Positions 16,816 through 26,363 are shown, numbered from the stretch's first letter. The stretch is 64,000 bases of DNA from Candidatus Aminicenantes bacterium UBA6072 (GCA_002436105.1 DIXU01000001.1:62001-126000), one strand, 5' to 3'. Numbers and translations are program-made. Notes: generated from the letters alone by a model not told the origin.

Positions 16816-18197
16816 CTTTTCGCGGCCGCCATTGCCGCGGCGAACTCATGGGCCAGGCGCGTGAGGTTCCCGGCCGAGAGGAACACCAGGCCGTCCCCCG
16901 GCTGCAGCTCCCGCTTCAGGAAGGCGCTGATCTGCTCGAAAGTCTCCAGGTAGCTCACGTTCTTCTGGCCCCGGGAACGGATGCTGTCGGCCAGCGCCCG
17001 GCTGTTGGCGCCGGCGATCTCCCGCTGGTTGGCGGTGTACAGCTCGGCGATCACCAGCAGGTCGGCCTGGCGGAAGGCCGTGGCGAACTGCTTCATCAGC
17101 AGGTGCAGGCGGGTGAAGCGGTGCGGCTGGAACACGGCGACCAGCCGCCGGCGCCGGGCGGCGCGCAGCATGCGCAGCGTGGCCTTGATCTCGCTGGGAT
17201 GGTGGGCGTAATCGTCGACGACCAGCAGCTCGGGGCTGTCATGGAGCACCTGGCAGCGCCTCTCGGGCAGGGTGAAGCCGGCCAGGCTGGCGGCGATGGT
17301 CTCCAGGTCGATCCCCACTTCCAGGGCGGCGGCGATGGCGGCCAGCGAATTGGCCACATTGTGCCGGCCGCCGACGTTCAGTCGCACGCGGATGGACTCG
17401 CTTCCACCCACGGCCAGCCGGTAGCTGCAGGCAAAACCGGATCCGCGCACCTTCAGCGCCCGCACATCGGCCCCGGCGCCGAAGCCGAAGGTAATGACCT
17501 TTTTGCGGAGCAGGGGCAGAATGCGCCGCACGTTGGCGTCGTCGCGGTTGAGGATCACCGCCCCGTAGAAGGGCACCTTGTCGGCGAATTGCCGGAAAGC
17601 CTGGACCAGGGTCTTCATGCGCCCGTAGAACTCCAGGTGGTCGTTCTCGATGTTGGTCACCACGGCGATGGTGGGGAACAGTTTCAGGAAGCTGCCGTCG
17701 GACTCGTCGGCCTCGGCCACCAGGTAGCGCGATGAGCCGAGCTGGGCGCCGCTGCCTGCGACCTTGAGCCGGCCGCCGACCACGTAGGTGGGGTCCAGGC
17801 CGGCCTGGGTGAGGATGGTCGCCAGCATCGAGGTGGTGGTGGTCTTGCCGTGCGTGCCGGCCACGGCCAGGGAGAATTTCATGCGCATGAGCTCGGCCAG
17901 CATCTCCGCCCGCGGGATAACCGGCAGCTTGCGCCGCAGCGCCTCGGCGACCTCGACGTTGTCCTCGGTGACGGCGCTGGAATAGACCAGCGCCCCGGCG
18001 TCGCCGACGTTGGCGGCATCGTGGCCGATGGCGATGCGCAGGCCCAGGGCGCTCAGGCGGCGCACCGTCTCGTTCTCGGCGATGTCCGAGCCGCTGACCT
18101 GGAAGCCCATGTTGTGCAGCACCTCGGCGATGCCCGACATGCCCGAGCCGCCGATGCCGGCGAAGTGGATCTTCTTGATGCGGCTGCTTTCAATCAT
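16812..18197 (-). CDS. murC: UDP-N-acetylmuramate--L-alanine ligase
   Basis: Adds L-Ala to UDP-MurNAc in the cytosol. The 461-residue Mur ligase has the N-terminal Rossmann motif FAGIGGSGMSGIAEVL, ATP-binding AGTHGKTTTTSML, the DESDGSF segment, NIENDHLEFYG and VVDDYAHHPSEI. Its start overlaps ftsW by 8 nt. In most dcw clusters murG sits between ftsW and murC; here the two genes overlap and no murG exists. Confidence 0.97.
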   Translation of the reverse strand: MIESSRIKKIHFAGIGGSGMSGIAEVLHNMGFQVSGSDIAENETVRRLSALGLRIAIGHDAANVGDAGALVYSSAVTEDNVEVAEALRRKLPVIPRAEMLAELMRMKFSLAVAGTHGKTTTTSMLATILTQAGLDPTYVVGGRLKVAGSGAQLGSSRYLVAEADESDGSFLKLFPTIAVVTNIENDHLEFYGRMKTLVQAFRQFADKVPFYGAVILNRDDANVRRILPLLRKKVITFGFGAGADVRALKVRGSGFACSYRLAVGGSESIRVRLNVGGRHNVANSLAAIAAALEVGIDLETIAASLAGFTLPERRCQVLHDSPELLVVDDYAHHPSEIKATLRMLRAARRRRLVAVFQPHRFTRLHLLMKQFATAFRQADLLVIAELYTANQREIAGANSRALADSIRSRGQKNVSYLETFEQISAFLKRELQPGDGLVFLSAGNLTRLAHEFAAAMAAAKR

Positions 18198-19296
18198 GGG
18201 TGAAGACCACCTTGCGCTGCCGCGAGACGTTGAGGATGATGCCGGTGATGATCAGGCTGCCGAGCAGCGAGGTCCCCCCCGAGGAGATGAAGGGCAGCGG
18301 GATGCCCTTGGTGGGGAACAGGCCGACGGCCACCGAGACGTTCATCATGGCCTGGAACACGATCAGCACGACAAGGCCGGTGACCAGGAGATACGTGTGC
18401 GGGTCGTCCGCCTGGCGGGCGATGACCATGCCGCGCAGGTAATAGAGCATGAAGAGGGCGATGACGGCCAGGGCGCCGAAGAAACCCAGCTCCTCGGCGA
18501 TGATGGCGAAGATGAAATCCGAGTAGGCGTAGGGCAGGTAGAACAGTTTCTGGGTGGAGTTGCCGATGCCCTGCCCGAACAGCCCGCCCGATCCGATGGC
18601 ATACGTCGACTGCGTGGCCTGGAAGCCGTGGGTCGTGGCATAGCTCTCCGGGTTCAGGTAGCTGCGGATGCGGTCCTGGCGCATGGGGCTGCCATGGATC
18701 AGCAGCGCCAGCAGCGGCAGCAGCAGCAGGAAGCCGGCCGCGAAATACTTCAGGCGCAGGCCGGCGACGAACAGCATGACCGCGGTGATGACGCCGATGA
18801 GCATGAAGCTGCCGAAATCGGGCTCCTTGAGGATCAGCCCTTGCATGAAGGCCACCGGCAGCAGGAGCAGCCCCAGGCTCTTGAGGTTGTTGACGTCGGT
18901 CTCCTTGCGGCTCAGCATCATGGCCAGGTAAAGCACCAGGGCGATCTTGGCGAACTCCGAGGGTTGGAGCGACAGGCCGCCGACGCGGATCCAGCGGCTG
19001 GTGTTGTTGACCTTCTCGAAAAAGAACACCAGCGACAGCCCGGTAAAGGCCAGGGCCATGGCGGCCATGACCAGCCGCGGGTTCAGGTAGAAGGGGGAGC
19101 GATAGAAGACCAGCAGGGCGAAAACCAGCAGGCCCAGGGCCAGGAACAGCAGCTGCCGGTTGAGGAAGTGCAGGCTGTCGCCGTATTTCTCGCGGGCGAT
19201 GACCGGGGTGGTGCTGAAGATCATCAGGAAGCCGATGGCGATCAGCAGCAGCGAGACGGTGAGCAGCGTGCGGTCGATGCCGCTGGGCTTAACCAT
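18190..19296 (-). CDS. ftsW: Peptidoglycan glycosyltransferase FtsW (SEDS family)
   Basis: Polymerises lipid II at the septum with FtsI. The 368-residue SEDS protein has about ten hydrophobic helices, the family block KLFYLPYAYSDFIFAIIAEELGFFGA and the C-terminal LPFISSGGTSLLGSLI. It overlaps murD upstream and murC downstream by 8 nt each. Confidence 0.96.
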   Translation of the reverse strand: MVKPSGIDRTLLTVSLLLIAIGFLMIFSTTPVIAREKYGDSLHFLNRQLLFLALGLLVFALLVFYRSPFYLNPRLVMAAMALAFTGLSLVFFFEKVNNTSRWIRVGGLSLQPSEFAKIALVLYLAMMLSRKETDVNNLKSLGLLLLPVAFMQGLILKEPDFGSFMLIGVITAVMLFVAGLRLKYFAAGFLLLLPLLALLIHGSPMRQDRIRSYLNPESYATTHGFQATQSTYAIGSGGLFGQGIGNSTQKLFYLPYAYSDFIFAIIAEELGFFGALAVIALFMLYYLRGMVIARQADDPHTYLLVTGLVVLIVFQAMMNVSVAVGLFPTKGIPLPFISSGGTSLLGSLIITGIILNVSRQRKVVFTHD

Positions 19297-20674
19297 GCTC
19301 TCCCTCCCGCTGCCGCAGGCGGCGCACTTCCTCCTTGAAGACCTCGCCGCGCTGCTCGTAATCGGCGAACATGTCGAAGCTGGCGCAGGCCGGGGCCAGA
19401 AGCACCGTGCCGCCGTCGCGTTTCAACTCGGCATAGCCGTTGCGGACGGCATCCTCAAGGTCGCGGACCACCGCCAGCCGATCGTCCAGGTCCGCCAGCT
19501 GAGCGGCGATCAGCGGCGCCGCCTGGCCCAGCAGCAGGATCCGCCGCGCCCGCTGGCGCAGCGGCCCCAGCAGCAGGCGGAAATCTCCGCCCTTGTCCCT
19601 GCCGCCCAGGATGACGACCAGGTCGCCGTCGATGCTGGCCACCGACTTCAACGCCGCATCGACATTGGTCGCCTTGGAGTCGTTGATGAACTCGACGCGG
19701 CCGACGCGGCCCGCCGTTTCCATGCGGTGGGCCAGGCCGCGGAAGGAGGGCAAGCCGGCCTCGATGGCGGCGGCTTCCAGCCCCACGGCGCGGCAGGCCA
19801 GGGCGGCGGCCATGATGTTCTCCAGGTTATGGATGCCGCGCAGCGGGTTGCGGCGCAGGGAAATCCGTTCGCGGCCCGCGCCCGCATCCAGCACGATATC
19901 CCCGTTCTCGAGCCAGGCGCCCCGCGAGGAAGCCTCGACGGGGCGGGCGGCGGAGAACCACAGCGGCCGCCCCCGTCCCAGCTTCTCCGCCTCGCGCAGC
20001 CGGGGATCGTCGGCGTTGAGCACCATGACATCGCCGGGTCCCTGGTTGCGCAGCAGGTTGAACTTGGCGGCGGCATAGGCGGCCAATGACGGGTAGCGAT
20101 CCATGTGATCGGGAGTGATGTTGAGCAGCACCGCCACCTCGGGCCGGAAGCGGTCGATCTCCTCCAGCTGGAAACTCGACAGTTCCAGCACCGCCAGCGA
20201 GCCGGGCTGGATGGCGTCCACCTCGGCGATCAGCGGCGTGCCGATGTTTCCCGCCAGCCGGCTTGGCCGCCCCGCGCCGACGAGCAGGTGCTGGACCAGG
20301 CTGACCGTGGTCGACTTGCCGTTGCTGCCGCTGACGGCGATGACGCGGCCGCGGATGCGGCGGAAGGCGAACTCGATCTCGGAGATCACCTCGACGCCGT
20401 CCCGCCGCAGGGCGGTGAAGCGCGGCTGGCGGCCGTCGAATCCCGGGCTCATGACGGCCAGGCGGCATGCCGACAGCTCGCCGAATCGTTCGCTGCCGAC
20501 CAGGAAGCGCACTCCGCGCCGCTCGAATTCCAGCCGTTTCTCCGCGTCGGCCACCGGCCCGTCGTTGAAGAGGACCAGGGGGGTGCGCGGTTCATGCTCC
20601 AGCAGGAATTGCAGAACGGCCTGGCCCGTTCTCCCGAAGCCCAGCACCGCGACCGCGCTGGCCGTCTTATTCAT
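19289..20674 (-). CDS. murD: UDP-N-acetylmuramoyl-L-alanine--D-glutamate ligase
   Basis: Adds D-Glu to UDP-MurNAc-L-Ala. The 461-residue protein has the Rossmann start AVLGFGRTGQAVLQFL, MSPGFDG, ATP motif VSGSNGKSTTVSLV, LNITPDHMDRY and FINDSKATNVDA. I chose the ATG at 20674, which overlaps murF by 8 nt. Upstream frame runs on into murF but is low-complexity Arg/Pro/Ala sequence typical of GC-rich shadow reading. mraY, normally between murF and murD, is absent. Confidence 0.96.
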   Translation of the reverse strand: MNKTASAVAVLGFGRTGQAVLQFLLEHEPRTPLVLFNDGPVADAEKRLEFERRGVRFLVGSERFGELSACRLAVMSPGFDGRQPRFTALRRDGVEVISEIEFAFRRIRGRVIAVSGSNGKSTTVSLVQHLLVGAGRPSRLAGNIGTPLIAEVDAIQPGSLAVLELSSFQLEEIDRFRPEVAVLLNITPDHMDRYPSLAAYAAAKFNLLRNQGPGDVMVLNADDPRLREAEKLGRGRPLWFSAARPVEASSRGAWLENGDIVLDAGAGRERISLRRNPLRGIHNLENIMAAALACRAVGLEAAAIEAGLPSFRGLAHRMETAGRVGRVEFINDSKATNVDAALKSVASIDGDLVVILGGRDKGGDFRLLLGPLRQRARRILLLGQAAPLIAAQLADLDDRLAVVRDLEDAVRNGYAELKRDGGTVLLAPACASFDMFADYEQRGEVFKEEVRRLRQREGEHG

Positions 20675-22058
20675 GGCTGAACTCCGCGATGGCCTTCTCC
20701 AGGGCCATGCCCCGCGAGCCCTTGAACAGGACCATGGCGTCACGGCCGCGATCGAGCTCGCGGCGCAGGAACTGACCGGCGGCGGCGGCTTCCGGGAAGC
20801 AGGCGACGCGCCGGGCCGGATAGCCGGCCCTGCGGGCCGCCGCCGCCAGCACCCCGGCACGACGGCCGACGGTCAGCAGCAGGTCGAAATGCAGCCCGGC
20901 GAAGAACCGCCCCACCTGGCGGTGATAGCGAAGCTCGTCCGTGCCCAGTTCCAGCATGTCCCCCAGAACGGCGATCTTCGTCGCGGCCGTCTCCCCGTCC
21001 ACCCATTGCAGGGCCTTCTTCAGGGCTTCGGGATTGGAATTGTAGGTTTCGTCGATGAGGGTGACGCGGCCCAGGCGCCGCGGCAAGCCGCGGCCGGCCA
21101 GGGGGCGCAGCCGCGAGACGGCCTCCCGGATCTCGGCATTCTTCATCCCCAGGTGCTGGGCCGCCACGATGGCTGCGAACAGGTTCTCGACGTGGGAGCG
21201 GCTGGTCAGCGGCGCCAGGAAGTCCTCCTCGATGCCGAAGAAATCGATGCCCAGGCGGCTGCCTTCCTTCTCGCGGCGCACGCTCTTGAGCACGATGTCG
21301 TTGCCCCGGGGGCGGCAACCGAAAAAGACGATCCGCCCGCGGTAGGCGGCGGCCACGCGGCGCAGCAGCGGCTGGTCGCCGTTGACGAAGGCGCAGGAAT
21401 CGGCCGCCAGGTGGCCGAGGATCTCGCCCTTGGCGCGGGCGGCGTTGGCCAGCGTTTTGAGGAACTCCAGGTGCACGGGAAAAACGTTGAGCAGCAGGGC
21501 GACGTCGGGCTTGAGGATCGCGGCCAGGCGGTCGATCTCGCCGCGGCCCGGATCGCTCATGGCCAGCTCGAAGACGGCCGTCTTCTCGCGGCCGCTGAGC
21601 TGCAGCAGCGAGAACGGCAGGCCGATCCAGTTGTTCCAGTTCCGCGGCGCGCGGAAACAGCGTTGCCGCGAGGAAAGGATCTGGTACAGGAACTCCTTGG
21701 TCGTGGTCTTGCCGGCGCTGCCGGTGATGCCCACGTAGCGGATGTGGCCATATTTCCCGCGCACGTGGGCCGCCAGGTCCTGGGCGGCGCGCAGCGGGTC
21801 GGCGACGCGCAGCAGCGGCAGTTTCCAGCCCCCGGCTTTGAAGTCGCGGCGAACCACGGCGCCGGCGCCGGGGACGGTCCGCAGTTCGCGGACATGGTCA
21901 TGCCCGTCCGTTTGCGCCCCGCGCAGGGCAAAGAACAGCATGCCGGGCTTCATGACCCGGGAATCGAACTGGAAGCCGCGGAAAGCCGCCCCGCCCCAGG
22001 CGGGATCCGCCCGGCCGCCGACGGCGGCGGCGATCTCGGCCATGTTCAGCTCAGGCAT
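20667..22058 (-). CDS. murF: UDP-N-acetylmuramoyl-tripeptide--D-alanyl-D-alanine ligase
   Basis: Attaches D-Ala-D-Ala to UDP-MurNAc-tripeptide. Features: FDSRVMKPGMLFFALRG, ATP-binding GITGSAGKTTTKEFL, MSDPGRGEIDRLA, the LIDETYNSNPEALKKAL block and VLGDMLELG. Length 463 residues, normal. It overlaps murE by 8 nt (ATGCCTGA) and murD by 8 nt. Confidence 0.96.
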   Translation of the reverse strand: MPELNMAEIAAAVGGRADPAWGGAAFRGFQFDSRVMKPGMLFFALRGAQTDGHDHVRELRTVPGAGAVVRRDFKAGGWKLPLLRVADPLRAAQDLAAHVRGKYGHIRYVGITGSAGKTTTKEFLYQILSSRQRCFRAPRNWNNWIGLPFSLLQLSGREKTAVFELAMSDPGRGEIDRLAAILKPDVALLLNVFPVHLEFLKTLANAARAKGEILGHLAADSCAFVNGDQPLLRRVAAAYRGRIVFFGCRPRGNDIVLKSVRREKEGSRLGIDFFGIEEDFLAPLTSRSHVENLFAAIVAAQHLGMKNAEIREAVSRLRPLAGRGLPRRLGRVTLIDETYNSNPEALKKALQWVDGETAATKIAVLGDMLELGTDELRYHRQVGRFFAGLHFDLLLTVGRRAGVLAAAARRAGYPARRVACFPEAAAAGQFLRRELDRGRDAMVLFKGSRGMALEKAIAEFSHE

Positions 22059-23505
22059 CGCCGCGCCCCATTTTTTCCCGCACCACTTCGCAGTCGTCGA
22101 AATGGACGGTGCGGTCCCTGAAGATCTGGTAGTTCTCGTGCCCCTTGCCGGCGATCAGCACCACGTCGCCGGCGGCGGCCAGGTCCAGGGCCAGGTGGAT
22201 GGCCTGGCGGCGGTCGGGCTCGGTGCGATAGGCCGTAAAGCCCGGGTCGAAGCCGGCCACGACGTCGGCGATGATGGCCTGCGGGTCCTCCTGGCGGGGA
22301 TTGTCGCTGGTGACCACCACCAGGTCGGCCAGGCGGCAGGCCACGCGGGCCATGCGCGGCCGCTTGGTCCTGTCGCGCGAGCCGCCGGCGCCGAAGACCA
22401 GGATCAGCCGGCCGCGGGTGATCTCGCGAAAGGCCTGCAGAAGGTTCTCCAGGGCGTCGTCGGTGTGGGCGTAATCGACCACCGCCAGGAACTCCCCGGC
22501 GTGGGCGATGGTGACCCGGCCATGGACCGGCCGGAAAGATGCCAGGGCGGAACTGATGCACTCGGCGCCGACGCCGTTGACCAGGGCCGAGCTCACCGCC
22601 GCCATGATGTTCATCAGGTTGAAGCGCCCCAGCAACCGGCTCTGGAACTCGATCTTGCCGCGCGGCGTCTGCAGCACTCCCTTGATCCCGTCGGTGCTGA
22701 AGGCGGATTTCAGCGGCCGGATGTCGGCCTGCTCCGAGAAGCCGAAGGTGACATAGCGGCAGTTGAGCTCGCGGATGATGCGCGGGCCCATGGGGTCGTC
22801 GCCGTTGAGGATCGCCCATTGGTCGCTGCCGAGTTTCTTGAACAGGGAGAGCTTGGCTTCGAAATAATTCTCCATGGTCCCGTGGAAATCGAGGTGGTCG
22901 CCGGAGAAGGAAGTGAAAACGGCCTGGGCAAAGGCCACGTCATCGACGCGGTGCAGGCTGAGCGAAGCCGAGGAGACCTCCATGGCCAGGTTCACGCAGC
23001 CGGCCTTGAGCGCGGCGGCCATGAATGCGAACAGCTCGGGGGCCTCCGGGGTGGTCAGTTTCGTCGGGCGCGAGTCGCCGGCGAAGTGCATGCCCAGGGT
23101 GCCGATGGCGGCGCTGGCCGGGCCCAGCAGCTCCTGGATGAGGGCCACGGTGGTCGTCTTGCCGTTGGTGCCGGTCACGCCGATCACGCGCAGCTCCCGC
23201 GAGGGATCGTCATAAAGGCGGCTGGCCATGGCACTCAGCGCCCGGCGGTCGTTCTTGACCTGCACCCAGGTGACGTGCGGGAACGCGGCATCGGGCGGAT
23301 GCACCGAGACCACCGCGCCGGCGCCCCGGGCCACGGCGTCTCCCACGTAGTCGATGCCGTCTTTCACGAAGCCCTTGATGGCGACGAAGCAGCCGCCCGG
23401 GGCGATCTGCCGCGAATCGTAGGCGATGCCGTTCACGGGCAGGTGCAGTTCGCCGCGCCAGGCCAGGGATTCATGCTTGCCGAGGAGCTCGTCCAGGTGC
23501 TTCAA
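22051..23505 (-). CDS. murE: UDP-MurNAc-L-Ala-D-Glu--meso-DAP ligase
   Basis: Adds the third stem-peptide residue. The 484-residue Mur ligase has GITGTNGKTTTVALI-type ATP site (VTGTNGKTTTVALIQ), EVSSASL, FSGDHLDFHGTMENYF and VVDYAHTDDALENLL. The sequence TSDNPRQEDP contains the DNPR motif that in characterised MurE enzymes reads the meso-diaminopimelate carboxylate, so the wall is probably of the DAP type. Overlaps ftsI by 4 nt. Confidence 0.96.
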   Translation of the reverse strand: MKHLDELLGKHESLAWRGELHLPVNGIAYDSRQIAPGGCFVAIKGFVKDGIDYVGDAVARGAGAVVSVHPPDAAFPHVTWVQVKNDRRALSAMASRLYDDPSRELRVIGVTGTNGKTTTVALIQELLGPASAAIGTLGMHFAGDSRPTKLTTPEAPELFAFMAAALKAGCVNLAMEVSSASLSLHRVDDVAFAQAVFTSFSGDHLDFHGTMENYFEAKLSLFKKLGSDQWAILNGDDPMGPRIIRELNCRYVTFGFSEQADIRPLKSAFSTDGIKGVLQTPRGKIEFQSRLLGRFNLMNIMAAVSSALVNGVGAECISSALASFRPVHGRVTIAHAGEFLAVVDYAHTDDALENLLQAFREITRGRLILVFGAGGSRDRTKRPRMARVACRLADLVVVTSDNPRQEDPQAIIADVVAGFDPGFTAYRTEPDRRQAIHLALDLAAAGDVVLIAGKGHENYQIFRDRTVHFDDCEVVREKMGRGDA

Positions 23506-25193
23506 AGGCGGACCTCGCTGACGGCCGGCGGCCCGGGGAGGATGCCCTGGTGCAGCATGACCTTCTCGGTGATGGCCTTGAACAGCGGCGCGGCCACATC
23601 GCCCCCGAAGTACAGCCCCCTGGGCTCATCGATGATCACGAACAGGGTCAGGCGCGGGTCGCGGGCCGGGAAAAAACCGCCGAAGGAAGAAACGTAGCTC
23701 CCGGCATACCGTCCCGCCCTGATCTTGTGGGCCGTGCCGGTCTTGCCGGCGATCTCCAGGCCGGCGATCTGCGCCTTCTTTCCCGTGCCGCGGCCGACGA
23801 CCGCGGTCATGATTTCAGCGAGCTGCTCGCTGCTGGCGGCAGAGAGCACGCGCTCATTGCCGCCGACGCCCGCGCCGTCGCGCAGGATCTGCGGCCGCAC
23901 CCGCACGCCGCCCGCGGCGGGAACATTGAAGGCGACCGCCATCTGCAGCGGCGTCACCGCGATCTCGTAGCCGAAGGAGAGAAAGGCCAGCGAGACGCCG
24001 CTCCACTTGTGCGGCGGATTCAGGATGCCGTTCTCCTCGGCCGGCAGCCGGATGCCGGTGCGGCGGCCGAAGCCGAAGCGGCCGATGGTGGCGAAATAGC
24101 GGTCGCCGCCCAGGCGCATACCGACCTGCGCCGCGCCGATGTTGCTCGACTGCACGATGATGTCGTCGAAGGAGAGGCGGGCGAAAGGGTGGACGTCGAT
24201 GATCTGGCGGTCGTGGATGGCATAGACGCCGTTATGGCAGTTGAACGCCTCCTGCCGGCCGCAGGCGCGGTGCTCCAGCGCCGACGCCGCCAGCACGACC
24301 TTGAAGGTGGAGCCGGGGTCGTAGAGGAAGGAGATCGCCTTGTTCTTCAGCACCGGCAGCGGGGTGTTCCAGATCGCCTCCGGGTCGTAGTCCGGACAGG
24401 AGGCCATGGCCAGGACCTGCCCGCTGCGGCTGTCCATGACGATCACGGCCCCGCCCGCCGCCTGGTAGCGGGCGACGGCGGCGGCCAGCTCGCGCTCGAC
24501 GAAGAACTGCAGGGGGGCGTCGATGCTCAGGTGGATGTCGCGGCCGGGCACCGGCTGCTCCAGGTACTTGAACTGGAAAATGCGCTTGCGGGCGTCGATG
24601 AGGACCTTCAGCCTGCCGCCGCGCCCCTTGATCTCGTGATCCAGGCTCGTCTCGATGCCGCCCAGCGCCTGTTCGTCGATGCCCACGCCGCCGAGAACGT
24701 GCGAGGCGATCTTTCCCTGCGGGTACACGCGGCGGTATTCGTCCAGGAAGGCGATCGCTCCCGCCGTCCAGGCCTCGGCGGCCAGGGGCTTGACCTTCAG
24801 GTACTCCTCGTCGGTCAGCTTGCGCTTCAGCCAGACGAATTTTTCGCCGCGGCGGATGCGCTTGCCGATGGCGGCCTTCTGCACGCCGGAGAGAGGCAGC
24901 AGGGCGCAGAATCTCTTGAAAACCTCCAGAGAGTGCTCATTGTCCTTGTTGCTGATGAACGCCGACTTCGACTGCAGCGAAATGGCCAGGATCTCGCCGT
25001 TGCGGTCGGTGATGGTGCCCCGCTTGGAATGGAGTTCTTCGACGCGGTGGGTCTGGGCCTTGATCTTGGCCATGTAGGTCGTGTAGTCGAGCACCTGCAT
25101 GCTGAACAGCCGGAAGACGATGGCCAGGATCCAGATGAGGAAAAAAACGGACAAGGCGAAGAAGCGCTGCCGGCCTTTGCGGTTAGCGCTCAT
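23502..25193 (-). CDS. ftsI: Septal penicillin-binding protein FtsI (PBP3-like transpeptidase)
   Basis: Monofunctional class B PBP crosslinking septal peptidoglycan, partner of FtsW. The 563-residue protein has a single N-terminal transmembrane helix (about residues 12-32), the PBP dimerisation domain, and the three transpeptidase motifs: STFK in DPGSTFKVVL, SSN in QSSNIGAAQVG and KTG in AGKTGTAHK. No PASTA domains follow. It overlaps ftsL by 11 nt and murE by 4 nt. Confidence 0.95.
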   Translation of the reverse strand: MSANRKGRQRFFALSVFFLIWILAIVFRLFSMQVLDYTTYMAKIKAQTHRVEELHSKRGTITDRNGEILAISLQSKSAFISNKDNEHSLEVFKRFCALLPLSGVQKAAIGKRIRRGEKFVWLKRKLTDEEYLKVKPLAAEAWTAGAIAFLDEYRRVYPQGKIASHVLGGVGIDEQALGGIETSLDHEIKGRGGRLKVLIDARKRIFQFKYLEQPVPGRDIHLSIDAPLQFFVERELAAAVARYQAAGGAVIVMDSRSGQVLAMASCPDYDPEAIWNTPLPVLKNKAISFLYDPGSTFKVVLAASALEHRACGRQEAFNCHNGVYAIHDRQIIDVHPFARLSFDDIIVQSSNIGAAQVGMRLGGDRYFATIGRFGFGRRTGIRLPAEENGILNPPHKWSGVSLAFLSFGYEIAVTPLQMAVAFNVPAAGGVRVRPQILRDGAGVGGNERVLSAASSEQLAEIMTAVVGRGTGKKAQIAGLEIAGKTGTAHKIRAGRYAGSYVSSFGGFFPARDPRLTLFVIIDEPRGLYFGGDVAAPLFKAITEKVMLHQGILPGPPAVSEVRL

Positions 25194-25482
25194 GGACCGT
25201 CTCCACGACCTTGATGATCTGCCCCGCTTCGGGATACTGGTAGCCCAGCTCCTGGCGGGCGATGCGCTCGGTGCGCTCCAGGCTGAGCAGGCCGGCGCGG
25301 CGTGCCCGCAGGGCGTCGATCTCCAGGCGCAGGCGGGCTTCGGCCCGCAGCAGCTCGTGCTGCCGGTATCCCAGGTCCACGTTCATCAGGTTCAGGCTGG
25401 AATAGGTGAACAGGACGAGAAAGATGAAGAAGGCCAGGACGGCCAGGCGCAGGGCGGAGCGGGAGCGCTTCCCGGCGTTCAT
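25183..25482 (-). CDS. ftsL: Cell division protein FtsL-like
   Basis: A 99-residue bitopic protein: short basic cytoplasmic start, one transmembrane helix (about residues 11-30), then a heptad-rich coiled coil (QHELLRAEARLRLEIDALRARRAGLLSLERTERIARQELG) ending in YQYPEAGQIIKV, the layout of FtsL/DivIC proteins. Position between rsmH and ftsI is the canonical ftsL position, which carries most of the weight because the family is poorly conserved. Overlaps rsmH by 4 nt. Confidence 0.85.
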   Translation of the reverse strand: MNAGKRSRSALRLAVLAFFIFLVLFTYSSLNLMNVDLGYRQHELLRAEARLRLEIDALRARRAGLLSLERTERIARQELGYQYPEAGQIIKVVETVHER

Positions 25483-26363
25483 GCGACCTCCAGGGCCCGC
25501 AGCCTGGCCGAGCGCGACGCCAGGTTCTCCGCGATCTCGTCGCCGCCGGGCTTGGCGGGAAAGGGACGGAGCAGCTCGACCTTTCCCTGGCGCTGCAACT
25601 GCTGGAAGCCGCGCTTGACCAGGCGGTCCTCCAGTGAATGGTAGGTGAGGAACGCCACGCGGCTGCCCGGGAGCAGCTGCGCGGGAATCGCCTCCAGCCA
25701 GGCCTCGAGGCCTTCCAGCTCACGGTTGACGAAGATGCGCAGGGCCTGGAATACCTGGGCGGCCGGGTGCACCAGGCCGGGTCGGGGCCGCCAGTGCGTC
25801 AGGCCCTCCACCAGCTGCCGCAGCTGCGTGGTCGTTCTCCAGGGGGAAAAGAGCCGTTTCTCGATGATGGCCTTGGCCAGGCGCCGCGCGTTGGCCACCT
25901 CGCCATAGCGGAAGAACAGGTCGGCCAGCTGCTCCTCGCCGCAGGAATTGAGCACGTCGGCGGCGGTGGTCCCGGAGCTCGCGTCCTTGCGCATGTCCAG
26001 CGGACCGTCCTGGCTGTGGGCGAAGCCGCGCCGGCCGTCCTTCAGCTGGACCGTGGAGATGCCCGGGTCGACCAGGATGCCGGAGACGGCCAGGCGCCGG
26101 CAGTCGAAATCCGCGAACAGCGAGAGGTAGGTGCCCTGGTGGAAGCGGACGCGGCCGCTGAACTCGCGCAGCGTCTCGCGGGCCAGGGCCAGGCTTTCTC
26201 CGTCCAGGTCCAGCGCGATCAGTTCGCAGCCGGGGAAAGCGCTGAGAATGCGGTGACTGTGGCCGCCGGCGCCCACCGTGCAATCGACGAAAATTTCTTT
26301 CCGCGTGCCGGCGAGGATCTCCAGCACCTCCCTACTCATGACGGGGTAGTGCCGAAAACTCAT
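25479..26363 (-). CDS. rsmH: 16S rRNA (cytosine(1402)-N(4))-methyltransferase
   Basis: SAM-dependent methylation of C1402 in 16S rRNA (formerly MraW). The 294-residue protein has HYPVMSREVLEIL, the SAM motif VDCTVGAGGHSHRIL, GILVDPGISTVQLKD-type segment, RRGFAHSQDGPLDMRKD and AFLTYHSLEDRLVKRGFQQL. Its start lies inside the 3' end of mraZ (32-nt overlap). An internal Met would remove the conserved HYPV segment, so the longer start is preferred. Confidence 0.96.
   Translation of the reverse strand: MSFRHYPVMSREVLEILAGTRKEIFVDCTVGAGGHSHRILSAFPGCELIALDLDGESLALARETLREFSGRVRFHQGTYLSLFADFDCRRLAVSGILVDPGISTVQLKDGRRGFAHSQDGPLDMRKDASSGTTAADVLNSCGEEQLADLFFRYGEVANARRLAKAIIEKRLFSPWRTTTQLRQLVEGLTHWRPRPGLVHPAAQVFQALRIFVNRELEGLEAWLEAIPAQLLPGSRVAFLTYHSLEDRLVKRGFQQLQRQGKVELLRPFPAKPGGDEIAENLASRSARLRALEVA

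Noticed and set aside
20675..20860. N-terminal extension of murD into murF.
   Set aside because: The extra residues are low-complexity and precede the conserved Rossmann start; the ATG at 20674 overlaps murF by the same 8 nt seen at neighbouring junctions.
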